64,000 nucleotides of DNA from Ophiostoma sp. CBS 140.51. Lineage: Eukaryota > Ascomycota > Sordariomycetes > Ophiostomatales > Ophiostomataceae. Where the stretch lies: positions 1-64,000 of the forward strand of contig JANSLP010000156.1 of NCBI GenBank assembly GCA_029298735.1, given 5' to 3'. The translations under genes were made by a program, and so were the position numbers. Positions 1 through 10,918 of this stretch are shown one piece after another. The number at the start of each line of letters is the position of its first letter. Position 1 is the stretch's first letter. The notes under the pieces were generated by a model. That model made no database searches. It saw only the letters and a list, made by a program, of their open reading frames with translations, and was not told the origin of the DNA.

Positions 1-659
1 ATGTTTATCGTACCTTTATTCGTATCTTATTCTTTATTTTATTTCTTATATAACCTTCTCTCATTCGTATCTTATTCCTTATTTTATTTTCCGTATAAAA
101 TAGTTCCTTTACTCTAATTAGTCGACCCTGATTAGTCGTCCTTTATCCTGTGTTTCCTGAAGCCAGTGGCTTTTAGTTACACTTGTTTACTTTATTATAC
201 GTCTGTCGCGTCTTTGTTCTTCCCGTCCCGTCAAGGGGTCGGCTCTGTGTTGTCCTGGCCCGTTAGTGAGGCCAGGGGGGCCATATTCGTAATAAGTAAG
301 TTTTAATATTTATTTTAACTTACTTTTACTGTTTCTCTTATAAGACTATAATATACAGATATTTTATCTCTCTTTCCCTTTTCTGTACATTGGAACCTTC
401 CGGGTTTATTTATTCCTTCCTATAAGAATCTTACCCCATATTTAAGATTTTTTTTACTTTTTCTTACTTAATATATATTAAAGTGTATTATAACACCCTC
501 TCGTATTTACTTAACAAATACCCCTTAAATATGATAATAAAACGCCTTTATTTATTTTTTATAATACTCATTTTAAAAAATTATTAAGAAAGATATAACT
601 ATCTCGCCCCTATACTTATACGCGATAGTATTATTACAAACCACACCCGACAAACCACG
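1..659. other. AT-rich gene-free stretch, possible decayed repeat
   Basis: This stretch is strongly AT-rich compared with the rest of the window, especially at 300-600, and holds no plausible gene. An imperfect direct repeat built around TATTCGTATCTTATT occurs near positions 12-35 and 63-90. A short GC-richer island lies at about 205-285. The composition resembles fungal repeat DNA degraded by RIP or an AT isochore edge, but no transposon protein or terminal repeat can be recognised. It ends at the stop codon of the SRR1-like gene. Confidence 0.4.
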
Positions 660-1726
660 TTAATGACCTTCTTCTTCTCGAGCCCGCCAATAGATAACAG
701 TATCCGAGAAGCAATTGTCGTGGTCCTCGCGTGGAAAAGAGATGCCACTGAAAGTACGGTGAACGTGCCGTAGGCTATCAAGAGACCGAGACGCTGCACC
801 GCTGTTCAAAAACGGCGCCAGCCTTGGAAAACGGTTAGCACATATCCATAGAGGGTAATAATGCTGGGCCAGGAAATCAACATGCACAATGTGCCACTGG
901 CACAGCATGGATGTGCACTTACTCTTCATACTTATCAAAACTTGTTCCGACAACCATCGCAGGCACAACGCCACATAGGCAATCTAGATACACACGCGTG
1001 GGAAGGTGGATGGCAAAAACCATTGTCGTTGGAGTAATCGTCTGTGATGCTGCCGGGGTCTCCAGTACCGAATGGCCCAGACTCTTCAGATAGGCCTTAT
1101 CCGATACGGTGTACATCGGTTCCTGGAAGAAGCACTCGATAGCGTGACTACCTAGCTTGCCTATCGTACATGTTTGTTATGATTAGTCGTGTGGAAATCC
1201 CATAGATATGACCGACCAAGGCGCGGTCGATGACGGGCCAAAGACAAGGTCTGCGGATATATTTCGCAAACGCACCTAGTATTTTGACGATAGTGAGAAA
1301 TGCCTCTGTCTGGATGTGGGCTCTTCGTATAGACTCGCCAAAATCCAACGGGCCTCCGAAGGAGCCGGCACCAAGACACACGGCACGATTGATGACCGCA
1401 CGGCCAGGCGCATTCCTTTCGATAAGATCAACGAGGCTGGCATAGGATGGCTGGCTTCGCCACCACCCGACGACGCGCGCGTGCTCGGCTTCAACGTATG
1501 CGGGTGCGGTGGCTTCGTCGCCCAACGCCGTGCCGGTAGATGCAGCAGGCGGAACTGACTCATTCGCGGGGCCACTGCCTGGCGGACCAGGGGAGGCATG
1601 AAAGCTGATGGCCCTGTCGACAGCCTGGCGGCCGCGCCTGCGGCCGCCCTTGGCAGAGACGGTAATCCAGGGCGTATCGTCGTGTTCGGACCGACCACCG
1701 CCAGTGGAGTCCGGCTCCGTTGGCAT
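660..1726 (-). CDS. SRR1-like domain protein
   Basis: Three exons on the minus strand: 1726-1276, 1151-923 and 822-660, giving 280 residues. Intron 1 (1275-1152) has donor GTGCGT, a CTAATC branch point and acceptor TAG. Intron 2 (922-823) has a perfect GTAAGT donor, a CTAAC branch point and acceptor AAG. Phases match at both junctions. The N-terminal third is polar and probably disordered, with a basic GGRRRGR patch. The SRR1-like core starts around residue 120 with AVCLGAGSFGG, followed by a helix containing QTEAFL. Exon 2 carries FFQEPMYT and an AIHLP segment, and the end contains the DTVIYWR signature of fungal SRR1-like proteins. The plant founder SRR1 acts in circadian and light signalling; SRR1-family proteins in other eukaryotes are linked to haem synthesis and proliferation. 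The biochemical activity here is unknown. The start was chosen as the first ATG before the family-typical WxTV segment. Confidence 0.82.
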
Positions 1727-4188
1727 GCTGAATCACGAGGGAAGGTGCATTGGGTTTGGCTGGCAGAGCATTGCTTTCGCCGGAAGTCGTTTGTTGCTAC
1801 ACCGAAGCGACGTTCATAAAAGTGGACCAGTTAAAACGGGTTTTTTCCTGGACCGGAACCGTGTTCGGAGTTTGCAACTCACACAGAGAGGCAAGGCCGC
1901 TGCCGTGCGTGCCGATACGTGCCAAGAGCGCGGCCCCTGGCCTGCAAGAGAGCTACACATACACCAGCCTATGCCGGCCGTTGACTAACAGAGCCAGTCC
2001 GTCTGCCCTGATGCGACGTAGGTATTTAATGGTTTGTATACGTACTTTATCTCCCATGGTCTTTCAAGTCTCATAGCTTACTCCTTATGCTTCTATGAAA
2101 CGAATCGTCGTATTTGTTCATTGCTACATTCTACGGTGTATATTTCGTCCTCACCAAGCCTCGATCGCCACCGGACTCATACATGTTACGATGCGGCATC
2201 CTTTGGACGGTATGAGTCTGTTCCTTTGATTGTTGAGAGCACAGTGTCAAAAATCGCCAATCGAGACTGGATATGAGCCAGACACAGTAGAGGTCGAACT
2301 AGCCAATCACAGGACGATATTCTGCTGTCAACCCACTCTCGTGTGTTGGTGCACGCTCCCAGCCGCCCGCTACCCTGTCCTGGCACCACGCCAACGCTTC
2401 TTCTGCATCGCGGTCTCAATGTGGGCGCTTAAATGATCTGCTCTCCCCACCTGTGTTCTGGGCTCGCTCTTTCAATGTGGTGATGCAAACTCGACAGAGC
2501 AACAGAAAACACCTTGCGTTCTTCTCTTGGGGAAACACGGCGAGGCATATGCTGGGCTGAAGTGCATCGTTTCGCGATGGAATCAGGATGCGCCGGGGCT
2601 CCGCTGTCGTCGTCATCATCATCATCACCGTCTTGATTGTCGCCGATCTCCTCCTTCAGGACTTTTATTCGTATCACGTTTGACTCTGTAAGATACGAAT
2701 GACAGAATAAGGGCAGGCGCCTATCCAAAACTACGGAGACAGAGGATACTCTGTTCTCACCATTTCTGTGAAACTACCCACGTCGTTCTCCGAACTTTGT
2801 ACCTCGTTCGTCGTCCATGTGTGGGATTATTTTCCAAACTCTGAGAGAGCACCACTTACACCGCAGGCTTCAATTGGCGCCCGTGTTTTTTTTTACCACC
2901 CAGCCGCCCCCCATTCTGCTTGCCCTCCGCGTGGGCATTTTGGACGTTGCACTCCTCGAACTCGTCGAGAGACCACTGCATGTTGCTGCTGCAGGTGATG
3001 AGGTGGTCCTCTCGCATTGCTATTGGCTGGCAGCAAATCGCAACCGCCCTCTTCCCTGTGATGGTCAGTGGGCGGCTCGCCATCCCCCAAGCCAACCTGC
3101 AGCTTCTATTGGCTGGCTATGTGATGTGACCAGGGGTGTGCATGTTAATGACTGCCACGGTCCACGCGTCCTTGCCGCTTTGGCTGGATGTGCAGCGCTT
3201 CGAAGCCGCCCAGACAAATTGCTTCTTATCCTTTCCCACCATTCGAAATCTTTCTTCCCCTTTACTCGCCTGGGCCGCCAGGGCCTCCCGGCGGCTGGGA
3301 GGGCGGGATGTGGATAAGACTTCCAACGTCTTGGGAGATGGCTGTTGGGTGCTGTGGGATCATTGGAGGAAATGCAGACCGGGGGCCGACTTTGGTTGCT
3401 GTTGACCACTCTGGATTGAGGAAACCTTGCCGAGCCTGTGTGCAACTCCATTCTGTGTACTGCGTATGCATCACACATATGCACGCACTTGTCCCTCCCG
3501 CCTCCAACATTTCCGCTCGCAAGGAGTGCTCGCCTTTGCCCTCATGGCGTGCCATCCCCGCCGTCGAGAAATCGTCTTGGTTGGCTCAACGCTGGTGTCC
3601 CTGTCCATCTGCCCATCCACGGCCCCCAACGCACAGTTAGTCGAGATGCACGAGAAGGAGTGCCGCGTGCAATACTCCGTACCACGGGCGGACAATTCTA
3701 TATTTGTGTCCTTTGCCCCCCTCCCTTGCCATTGCTGCTCTTTTCTCTTCCTGACCTTTCATTAAAAGGGCAGCCGTGTCGTGACACTGGACCACCATTG
3801 ACCAGCTCCCGTAAAGATTTGTATTTTATTTTACCTTGACTGCCAAGACAGAGCCTCGCCATCTTTGTCCTGTTTATTCTTCCTCTCATATCTTTTAATC
3901 TTTCCTGCCTCCTTTTCTTTACTTATTTTATCCTTGCATCTTGCGTCTCACCGCGTTCTCACCTGGTTCAACGAGCATCTTGATATACAATACGTCCTGC
4001 AACAGACTCGCTTTCTGTTCTCTCTCATCTCACGTACATTGTCGGCCATACATACATACACGGGAACAAAAGCATTTGGCTTCTCCCGCAATACGAACAA
4101 GCGCCCAATATCCCAGCGAGAATAGTCAGAAACGATAATCTCCCTCGACAGACACCGCAAAGCTCTCACAGACCTCTATCCCACTGCC
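1727..4188. other. Divergent intergenic region, SRR1-like / BIM1-like
   Basis: This 2.5 kb separates two divergently transcribed genes. Several ATTGG/CCAAT elements are visible, for example near 2303, 3020 and 3106. From about 3700 the plus strand becomes pyrimidine-rich, as is usual upstream of fungal starts, leading to the ATG at 4189. The open frames here are short, overlap on both strands and show no recognisable domain, so I call no gene. Confidence 0.6.
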
Positions 4189-5146
4189 ATGCTCTCTTCA
4201 ATACTCATCGCCGTAACCAGCGCCGCACTGGTGTCTGCACACACAGTGCTGACGTACCCGGGCTGGAGAGGCGACAACCTCATCACCAATGCCACGTTCC
4301 CCTATGGCATGCAATGGATGTATCCATGTAAGTGAATATCCTCGACCCGCGCCGGAGGTCCCTGCGATCCTGGCCGAATATTGCTGCTAGGAGGAACAAT
4401 TTTACAGACACCATCGTGGGTTAGTTTTCATGACTGACTGTTATTTTTGTGTCTTTCGTATAGGCGGCGGTATGAACACGACGACAAACCGTACGTTCTG
4501 GCCAGTGTCCGGCGGTGCCATTGCTTTCCAGCCCGGCTGGTTCCAGGGCCATGCCACCGCACAGATTTTCATAAATCTTGGCTTTGGCACCGACGGTCCT
4601 GATGGCGGCCCGCCCAACATGTCCAACCCCATGGTGCCCCAATTCGGCATCATCGGCCCCTCCAAGAACCCGTACCCGGGCACCATCTGCCTGCCCCAGG
4701 TCCCGCTTCCCGTGAATGCCTCCGTCAAAGCCGGTGACAATGCTACCATCCAAGTCGTTGAGCTGGCCGTCCACGGCGCCTCGCTATTCTCTGTGAGTAC
4801 CCGTCACACTTTGTTGATCGTTATTCTGGTTACTTTGGCTACTTTGGCTACTTTGGTTATGTCGAATGTGTGCTAACCTTCTTGTGTTCAGTGCGTCGAT
4901 ATTACATTCGTCGAAGACAACGACCCGCGGCTCGCAAATGTCAACGAGACAAACTGCTTCAACAGCACCGACATTGGCTTTTCCGATGTCTACACCATCA
5001 CGACCAGGGCTGCTGGCAGTAACGGCACTACGTCTGGTGGCGTGGCATCTTTCATGTTCCAACGGTCACGGGGCGCCTCGACAGTATGGGCACAGGTAGC
5101 TGGCTGGCTGCCTGTTGTTGCTGGCGGCCTGTGGCTATTGGCATAG
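4189..5146 (+). CDS. BIM1/X325-family copper protein, GPI-anchored
   Basis: Three exons (4189-4327, 4464-4792, 4892-5146) encode 240 residues. Donors are GTAAGT and GTGAGT and all phases agree. A signal peptide ends at Ala17, so the mature protein starts with His18, the free N-terminal histidine needed for a His-brace copper site. The family motifs are clear: TYPGWRGDNL, FPYGMQWMYPCGG, WPVSGGAIAFQPGW and FQGH with His76 as the likely second ligand. Cysteines occur in pairs (Cys47, GTIC, FSCVD, ETNC), and there are many N-glycosylation sequons. The C-terminus is hydrophobic after a small-residue stretch, as expected for GPI anchoring. The family is related in fold to lytic polysaccharide monooxygenases; Cryptococcus Bim1 functions in copper uptake together with Ctr transporters, and other members are cell-wall proteins. 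Oxidative polysaccharide cleavage is not expected. Confidence 0.9.
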
Positions 5147-5879
5147 ACAACGCCCGTGTGGCATCACCATCGCACACCTCTTGTTGACTATCGTTGGTGT
5201 GCTATCTATGCTTTCTGCTCTTTCTTTACTTCGACAAAAAAGGAGTAGGAGGGGCGGACCCTATGCAATGTCACAACGGCCTCCGTCTCGACTTCACTCT
5301 TACTGACTGTACATATTACATACCCAGGTGGGCAGTGGCTCAATCCTCTGCCATGGCGTTATTGTTTGGTTTACTTATGATTTTTCTTGTACTTTACATT
5401 TATTGTCTTATTCACGAGATGCGACTAGCTTTGCAATCCAGTTCTTCTGTTTTTCTCGTTCCTTATCTGTCTCTCCTGCAACCGGGTCATATTATTCACT
5501 GTGAATCGTATCATTGCCATAGCAGCCGGACATGCGTTCACGGGCATCAGGTAGCTCTGCACAGGGCGGCACAAAAACAGTTGTCCATGAGATTTGGGAA
5601 CTTTTATAGAAACGTAGGCAAGGTCTCCGCCGCATTGCACACCAACAAATACTGGACAATTGTTAAAAACTGCACCGTCTTGAGCATAGGAAAGACGGGC
5701 GTGTCTGTGTGTAGAATCACGTTGTTCGAGTATTTCAAATTCTTCTTTATTTGTCTTGAGATCTAAAGTACCACGTCATAATGTGGTCTGCGGTGGGTGG
5801 TGTGATAATGACTGGTGTGTATGTACTCGGTATGTTGGCACACCTATCCCATGAGCTCCCCGGCAAGCTCCCTGGCATT
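5147..5879. other. Convergent intergenic region
   Basis: This stretch lies between the 3' ends of the BIM1-like gene and the DOA1 homologue. It should hold both 3' untranslated regions. A 190-codon open frame at 5194-5766 is rich in Leu, Phe and Ser and resembles no family, so I do not call it. Confidence 0.55.
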
Positions 5880-8419
5880 TCATGTCGCAAGGGATGCTAG
5901 AATTTTCCCGCCAACAGACTTGACTCTGGCCTCTTCGGACTTACCGATGGCCAGGTTGATCCAGGTTCGGGCGCTCGCAGACCGTACCTGACCGGCGAAG
6001 TCGCCTTGGCCAGGAATGCTTGCAAGATTGCCCAGAGCAATCAGCGAGCGGTAGACAACCTCGGCATCAGCCAGGTCCAAGATCGGTACGGCCAGAAGCT
6101 TAATCATTTTGGCCAACGAGTCGCCAACTGAGTTTTGGCCTGTAGCCTCCTGTTCTCGAAGCGCAAACGACGTGATGTTGCTGGCTGCTGATGCCCATGC
6201 CACCATCATATTGCGATTCTTCCGCCCCGTAATGTCCAGAACGTGAGACAACAGCTCGACGATTTCATGGATTTTCTTCACAGCAAGTTGCTGGCCCGGT
6301 GTGGTAACAAAAAGATTTGTGATGAGGCGAAGCACCATCATGACATTATTTTCCACCGACTTCGGATCCGCAGCCAGCTCTGTGCCGCTCTCTTTCGGGA
6401 AGTCTGTGATACTCGGAAGCAATACAGTCAGGATGTCCTCGCCCTGGCTACCAGTGTACCCAGAAAGCGACGCCGAAGGCGCCATGCACCGCAGGAGATC
6501 TAAGCACGGTAGTCTGTCCTTGTAGGGCCATGTCGTCGCTGCCTGAAGAACGATCGCGATGGCACTCGGCTCCAGTGTGAAAGACTCGACTGGAACGGCG
6601 GGAACCATGGCAGGGATGGTCGTGGGGATCTGAGGTACAGATCTAGAAAGCGTCTGCACCAGCGACGTTACCTCTTCCAATTCCGCCGGGCCAAGAGACA
6701 CCTTGCTATCTTGTTGGGATAGCGTGCTGTTGACGGTCTTTATCCGATTTAGGACGGCTAAGAATGTCGTGTCAGTACATACGGAGATAGCAAAGAGCAA
6801 GATAAAGCCACAATATAAATGAGATACAGGCGTGGACCTACGTGTAAAGTTGCTCTGGACCAAGGTGACGAATACCGCGTGCGGCCCAAGTGGGTGGCCA
6901 AGATTGGTGTCACTATCCGTACGGGTCTTTGCATCAGAATTGCCTGTGGCTAGATCAATAGTCGGTGTTTCGGCCTCCTGCTGTGAAGACGAATCTACCA
7001 CAGAACCAACAAGGAGCCACTGGTTTTGTCCTGTACGCAAGAAAGGTAAAAGAGCGTTTTGTTAGCCCTCCCTAACGATTCAGATAGTTCCCGCTCCCGG
7101 TTAGAGTGCCAAAATTTGCATCATGTAGCACTTACCCACAGACCACTGGTAAACGCTGATGTTCCCGTTTCCAGAGTTGATCATAACTGTCTGCCCTTCC
7201 TTTGTACCGGACTTTGTCTCGATGAACTCAGGGCCGGGCAGAGTGCTCGGATTGACGTCTCCCATCTGTTGCTGGGGTATAGATGACCGTTGGACAGAGT
7301 CGGAGAACTCTTTGAGTGTGTTCTCGGAGGCAACTCGATCCTGGTCCCTTGTAAAGATGCGGGCTATGTTGTCACTGGCACCCGTTGCAAAGTCGCCCGT
7401 CTTTTGGCACACCGAAACAGACCAGATCGAGAGTGCAGGGTGTGTGATCGTCTGGATACATGACTGGTCCTTCCAGATGCGTACCGTGCGGTCTTCACTG
7501 GAGCTGATCAGCTCACCGGTTGGCAAACTGTCCAGTGCGTAGATGAAGCTTTCGTGGCCACGGAGGACTCCGACTTCCGCGCCGCTGAATTGCCAAAGGC
7601 GAATCATAAAATCATTCCCGGCACTTGCTACCTGGGCGCCGCTTGGGTGCTTTCGAACGCGGCACAGGGCCCGCACAACATCAGGCGTCCGAATAAACAC
7701 GCCTGGCTGGAGCTCGCCCTCCTTTTCCCGTTTCGTCTGGAGACTATAGCCACGGATCACATGGTCGGCAGAGCCAGTCATTATGATGCTGTTGCTGTAG
7801 GCGAGGACTGCCCAAATCGCTCTCTGCTTATCGTTAGGATCGGGGCCGGTCAGTTCGAGGTCGGCTTCCCATGTGGCTGTGTTCCAAAGCTTCGCACGCC
7901 CTTCCCAATCACCCGAGATGGCAAAATCGCCATTGGGAGAAACGCTGAGCGCCGAGACGTTGCTGGTATGGCCCGACAGCAGGGCAATACGAGCATCAGA
8001 GATGTCCGCGTCGGGTTGCCGGACTTCAATGGTGTGGCCGTGGCTGCCAGCGAGCACGAGGCCCTTCGGATACTGCGGGCGGCTCTCGGAGGGAGGGAGG
8101 AAAGCAAGCGAGTTGAACGAATAAGGCCCCTGGGCCAGCAGGTTTCCTCCGTACGCGGGAGGTGATGCAGCCGTCTCATGCCACGCCTGCACGGTACAAT
8201 CTCGCGAGGCAGTAAACACCGACCCTGGGACTGGAAAGCAGACAGCGCGCACCTAATTAAGTGTCAGTATATCGGGAGGTTCCATCTATGCCGCCGGCCT
8301 CGTGGGTGCTGCCATAGCCGGGCGCAGTTTCGGTTCGACAACATGTGCCATATTGGACTCACGTCTTTCTCGTGCCCACTCAAGCTGGCTGACAGCTGAA
8401 AGTCGTTGTTGCTGGCCAT
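5880..8419 (-). CDS. DOA1: Doa1/Ufd3/PLAA homologue (WD40 + PUL), PFU domain not visible
   Basis: Four exons on the minus strand (8419-8363, 8252-7136, 7030-6842, 6757-5880) encode 746 residues. Introns are 109, 105 and 84 nt with GTGAGT, GTAAGT and GTAGGT donors. The start gives MASNNDFQLSASLSGHEKD, matching the conserved family start. Residues from about 10 to 330 form a seven-bladed WD40 propeller (for example SGDWEGRAKLWN, SSSEDRTVRIWK, ATGASDNIARIF), which in yeast binds ubiquitin. The last 290 residues are an armadillo-like PUL domain that in the family binds Cdc48/p97 (ALGNLASI, SARTWINLAIG). Between them family members carry a PFU ubiquitin-binding domain with a YDYVFDVD-type core. 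Here only about 60 low-complexity residues link VGSVVDSSSQQ to FVTLVQSNF, so PFU appears to be missing. The family role is in Cdc48-dependent ubiquitin turnover, ribophagy and endosomal sorting. Confidence 0.92.
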
Positions 8420-9525
8420 AGCTACGTTGTGGAGAACGAAGGGCGACGATGCTGTTGGTGATGTCGCCAACCCTTTGAGCAAGCGAGATACTCAGTCGTC
8501 CAAATAATGATTAGGAAATATAGCGTAGGTGATGGAAAACTGAGTGGCCTGGGGAAAGAACTATTGGTATGTCGGGGTGTCTAGGAGGTTGTTATGTGTA
8601 CGTACTCTCTCCGCCCTGTTTGTTGATTGATAATGGCGGGGCGGCTTTGGGAGCTTGCCACATATGAAGAGCTGTTCGCATTACCCTCCTGCCGCTCATT
8701 ACTGTCTGAACAGAGACGTGGGCCTTGGTCGCCGCCTACTCGTGCCACGCCCCATATTTATTCGCGTCCGAGTCTGCGATTCTGAGCCCCTACTAAAGTA
8801 GGTGCTAATCACCCCATAACACACATCACCCTATTGCACACCTTCGTGTTACTGCAGTGACGCGTAAATGTGCAATAGGGTGATATGTGTAATAGGGTAA
8901 TTAGCACCTGCTTTGGTAGGGGCTCAAAAATTTGACCCAAATAAAGAGGGGCGTGGCACGAGTAGAGCTTCCTTGCCCCTCGCCCCACGACCTGCCATTC
9001 ATTGGCCAGTGGGCCAGACTAGGCAGGCTAAGCTTCTCCAGACAATGGCGCGGCGCCGAAAAAGGAGAAACGAACTGTGCTCTACTCCTTTCTTCCCCTC
9101 GATCTGCAACATTTCGCACTACCATCTCAGACCCCAATCCTAATTTTGTTCACGGATTGGCTTGTGGTTGTTGATACCGCATCTTTGCAACTCCCTTTGC
9201 CCCGTGGATTTACCACCTCTCGACCATCTCCCCCTATTTTCGACCTCCTTCTCTACTTGCCCTGCCTGGGTTGCTCTTTCCCTGGCTTGGGCGCGACTGG
9301 GTGTCGTGCCTGCTCCTGACCTACGGAATCATCGTTGTGAGAACCTTCTTCAGCTGTTCGCTCCTTCCCAACCGGCGCACCTGCCTCTCCGCTACCAACA
9401 ACACAAAAGACTTTGCCCCTATTTCATATTGACTCGAGATCAATACACGCTCCTCCGAAGAATCCTGCAAATCTCTTAACACTAGCCCAGCACGACTTTC
9501 TCTCCGACGATTTACAACGCCGATC
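8420..9525. other. Divergent promoter region DOA1 / STRAP
   Basis: This 1.1 kb separates the DOA1 and STRAP start codons. It contains the foldback element at 8783-8926 and, closer to STRAP, a CT-rich leader (about 9075-9480). There is an in-frame ATG 21 codons upstream of the chosen DOA1 start (8482). I prefer 8419 because the family start motif follows it directly. Confidence 0.6.
8783..8926. repeat. Foldback (MITE-like) palindromic element
   Basis: Two arms of nearly 60 bp are inverted copies of each other. The left arm runs from TGAGCCCCTACTAAAGTAGG at 8783 to about 8840. The right arm runs from about 8872 to TGGTAGGGGCTCA ending at 8926. A spacer of roughly 30 bp separates them. Inner parts match over CACCCTATTGCACA and TGTGCAATAGGGTG, with a few mismatches and small gaps. 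No coding capacity exists. No obvious target-site duplication flanks it, so calling it a mobile element is an inference from the structure. Confidence 0.7.
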
Positions 9526-10918
9526 ATGTCGGGCAACACCTCCGAGTCTCGCCAATATGTGCCTCTCACATGCCATGGACACTCACGGCCAGTGCCTCAT
9601 ATCAGTTTCTCGTCCATGACCAAGGATGATGACTACTATATGATCTCTGCCTGCAAGGGTATGTTGTCCTTTCCTGGCTGAACGCAATCTTCACCTGCTG
9701 TCGCGCTGGGCCATTTCACACCTTTCATTCTATTTCAGTGTACGGCCGTTTCTCGAAGCTGACAATCTCCAGATGGAAACCCCATGCTTCGTGATGGCAA
9801 GACTGGTGACTGGTACGTTCTCTGGTCGACAGGTATCGTTTGACGGCAACTTGGCTGACCAGTAAAGGATAGGAACGTTTATTGGCCACAAGGGCGCCGT
9901 GTGGCAGGCAAAGCTGAGCCATGATGCGTCGACTGCAGCGACTGGATCGGCTGATTTCACAGCGTAAGTTGGAAACTACATCTTGCGCTTTTTTTCTTCT
10001 CCCCTCCATGAACCGCTTCTAATCAAAAGACATGTTGTAGCAAGGTGTGGGACACGCACACTGGAGAGTTGCTGTACACTCTCCAACACAACCATATCGT
10101 ACGAGCCATTGCCTACCCCCCCCACAATGCCGATATGATCGCCACCGGTGGTTTCGAAAAGAAGCTTCGAATTTTTGATCTAGCGGAGGTGCGACCTCCA
10201 CCCAGCTCGCCGTCCAACGCACCAATAGAGACCGTCGTCCTGGAGGCGTTATCTGCCTTCGAGATCGGTGCCGGTGTACACAAAGACTCCATCAAGTTCA
10301 TCGTATGGACAAACGTCCCAACAACCCTTGTGACGGCATCGGGCAACACTTTGCGCTGGTTTGATATTCCAACGGTCAGCTGTTTCCGCGAGGAGACTTT
10401 GGACGGCGAGATCAAGTCATGCGAGGTTGTTGCCTTGGCTCCAGGGTATAGTGACTCCAAAGACATTGGTGCTGGCAATCCGGTACTCGCTGTCGCCGCA
10501 GGAAAAACCGTCTACTTCTGGGACGGTGACCAGTTTGACAATCAAATCAAGTCCTTCAAGCTGTCGCACGGAGTGGCTAGCGTCGGCCTTGACCTCAAGG
10601 GACGGAAGTTTGCTGTTGGTGAGGAGCCGGGCACATGGGTGCGTGTCTATTCCTGGGACGACGGTAGTGAGATCGGTACGTTTACACGCCCGGTGATATG
10701 GTACGATGAAGACATGGGGGATCTATGGAGTGCTAACTACTTTAGATATCTTGAAGGGGCACCACGGCCCGGTCTGGTCAATTGCATTTTCGCCTGATGG
10801 GAGACTGTATGCAACAGGCTCCGAAGATGGTACCATCAAGATGTGGAAGAACTGCGAAGGGTTTTACGGCCTTTGGAAGGGTAATGCAGGCAGCGCACCC
10901 GATCGGCTGACCGAATAG
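9526..10918 (+). CDS. STRAP: STRAP/UNRIP-like WD40 protein
   Basis: Five exons (9526-9658, 9773-9812, 9868-9963, 10041-10675, 10746-10918) encode 358 residues. Introns are 114, 55, 77 and 70 nt; the second uses AAAG as acceptor because the earlier CAG would give an immediate stop. The protein is nearly all WD40 repeats: DGNPMLRDGKTGDWIGTF, GHKGAVWQAKLS, ATGSADFTAKVWDTHTGE, ATGGFEKKLRIFDL, HHGPVWSIAFSPDG and ATGSEDGTIKMWK. This arrangement matches serine/threonine kinase receptor-associated protein (STRAP/UNRIP), which in animals works with the SMN complex and in cap-independent translation. Its fungal role is poorly known. The frame stays open for 202 codons beyond the TAG stop. It shares a divergent promoter with the DOA1 homologue. 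Confidence 0.9.

Noticed and set aside
5194..5766. A 190-codon ORF downstream of the BIM1-like gene
   Set aside because: Lies in the expected 3' region, has no domain, and shows no coding-type codon use.
10881..10918. Possible 38-nt intron removing the STRAP stop codon
   Set aside because: It is shorter than credible introns, changes the frame, and runs into a stop a few codons later.
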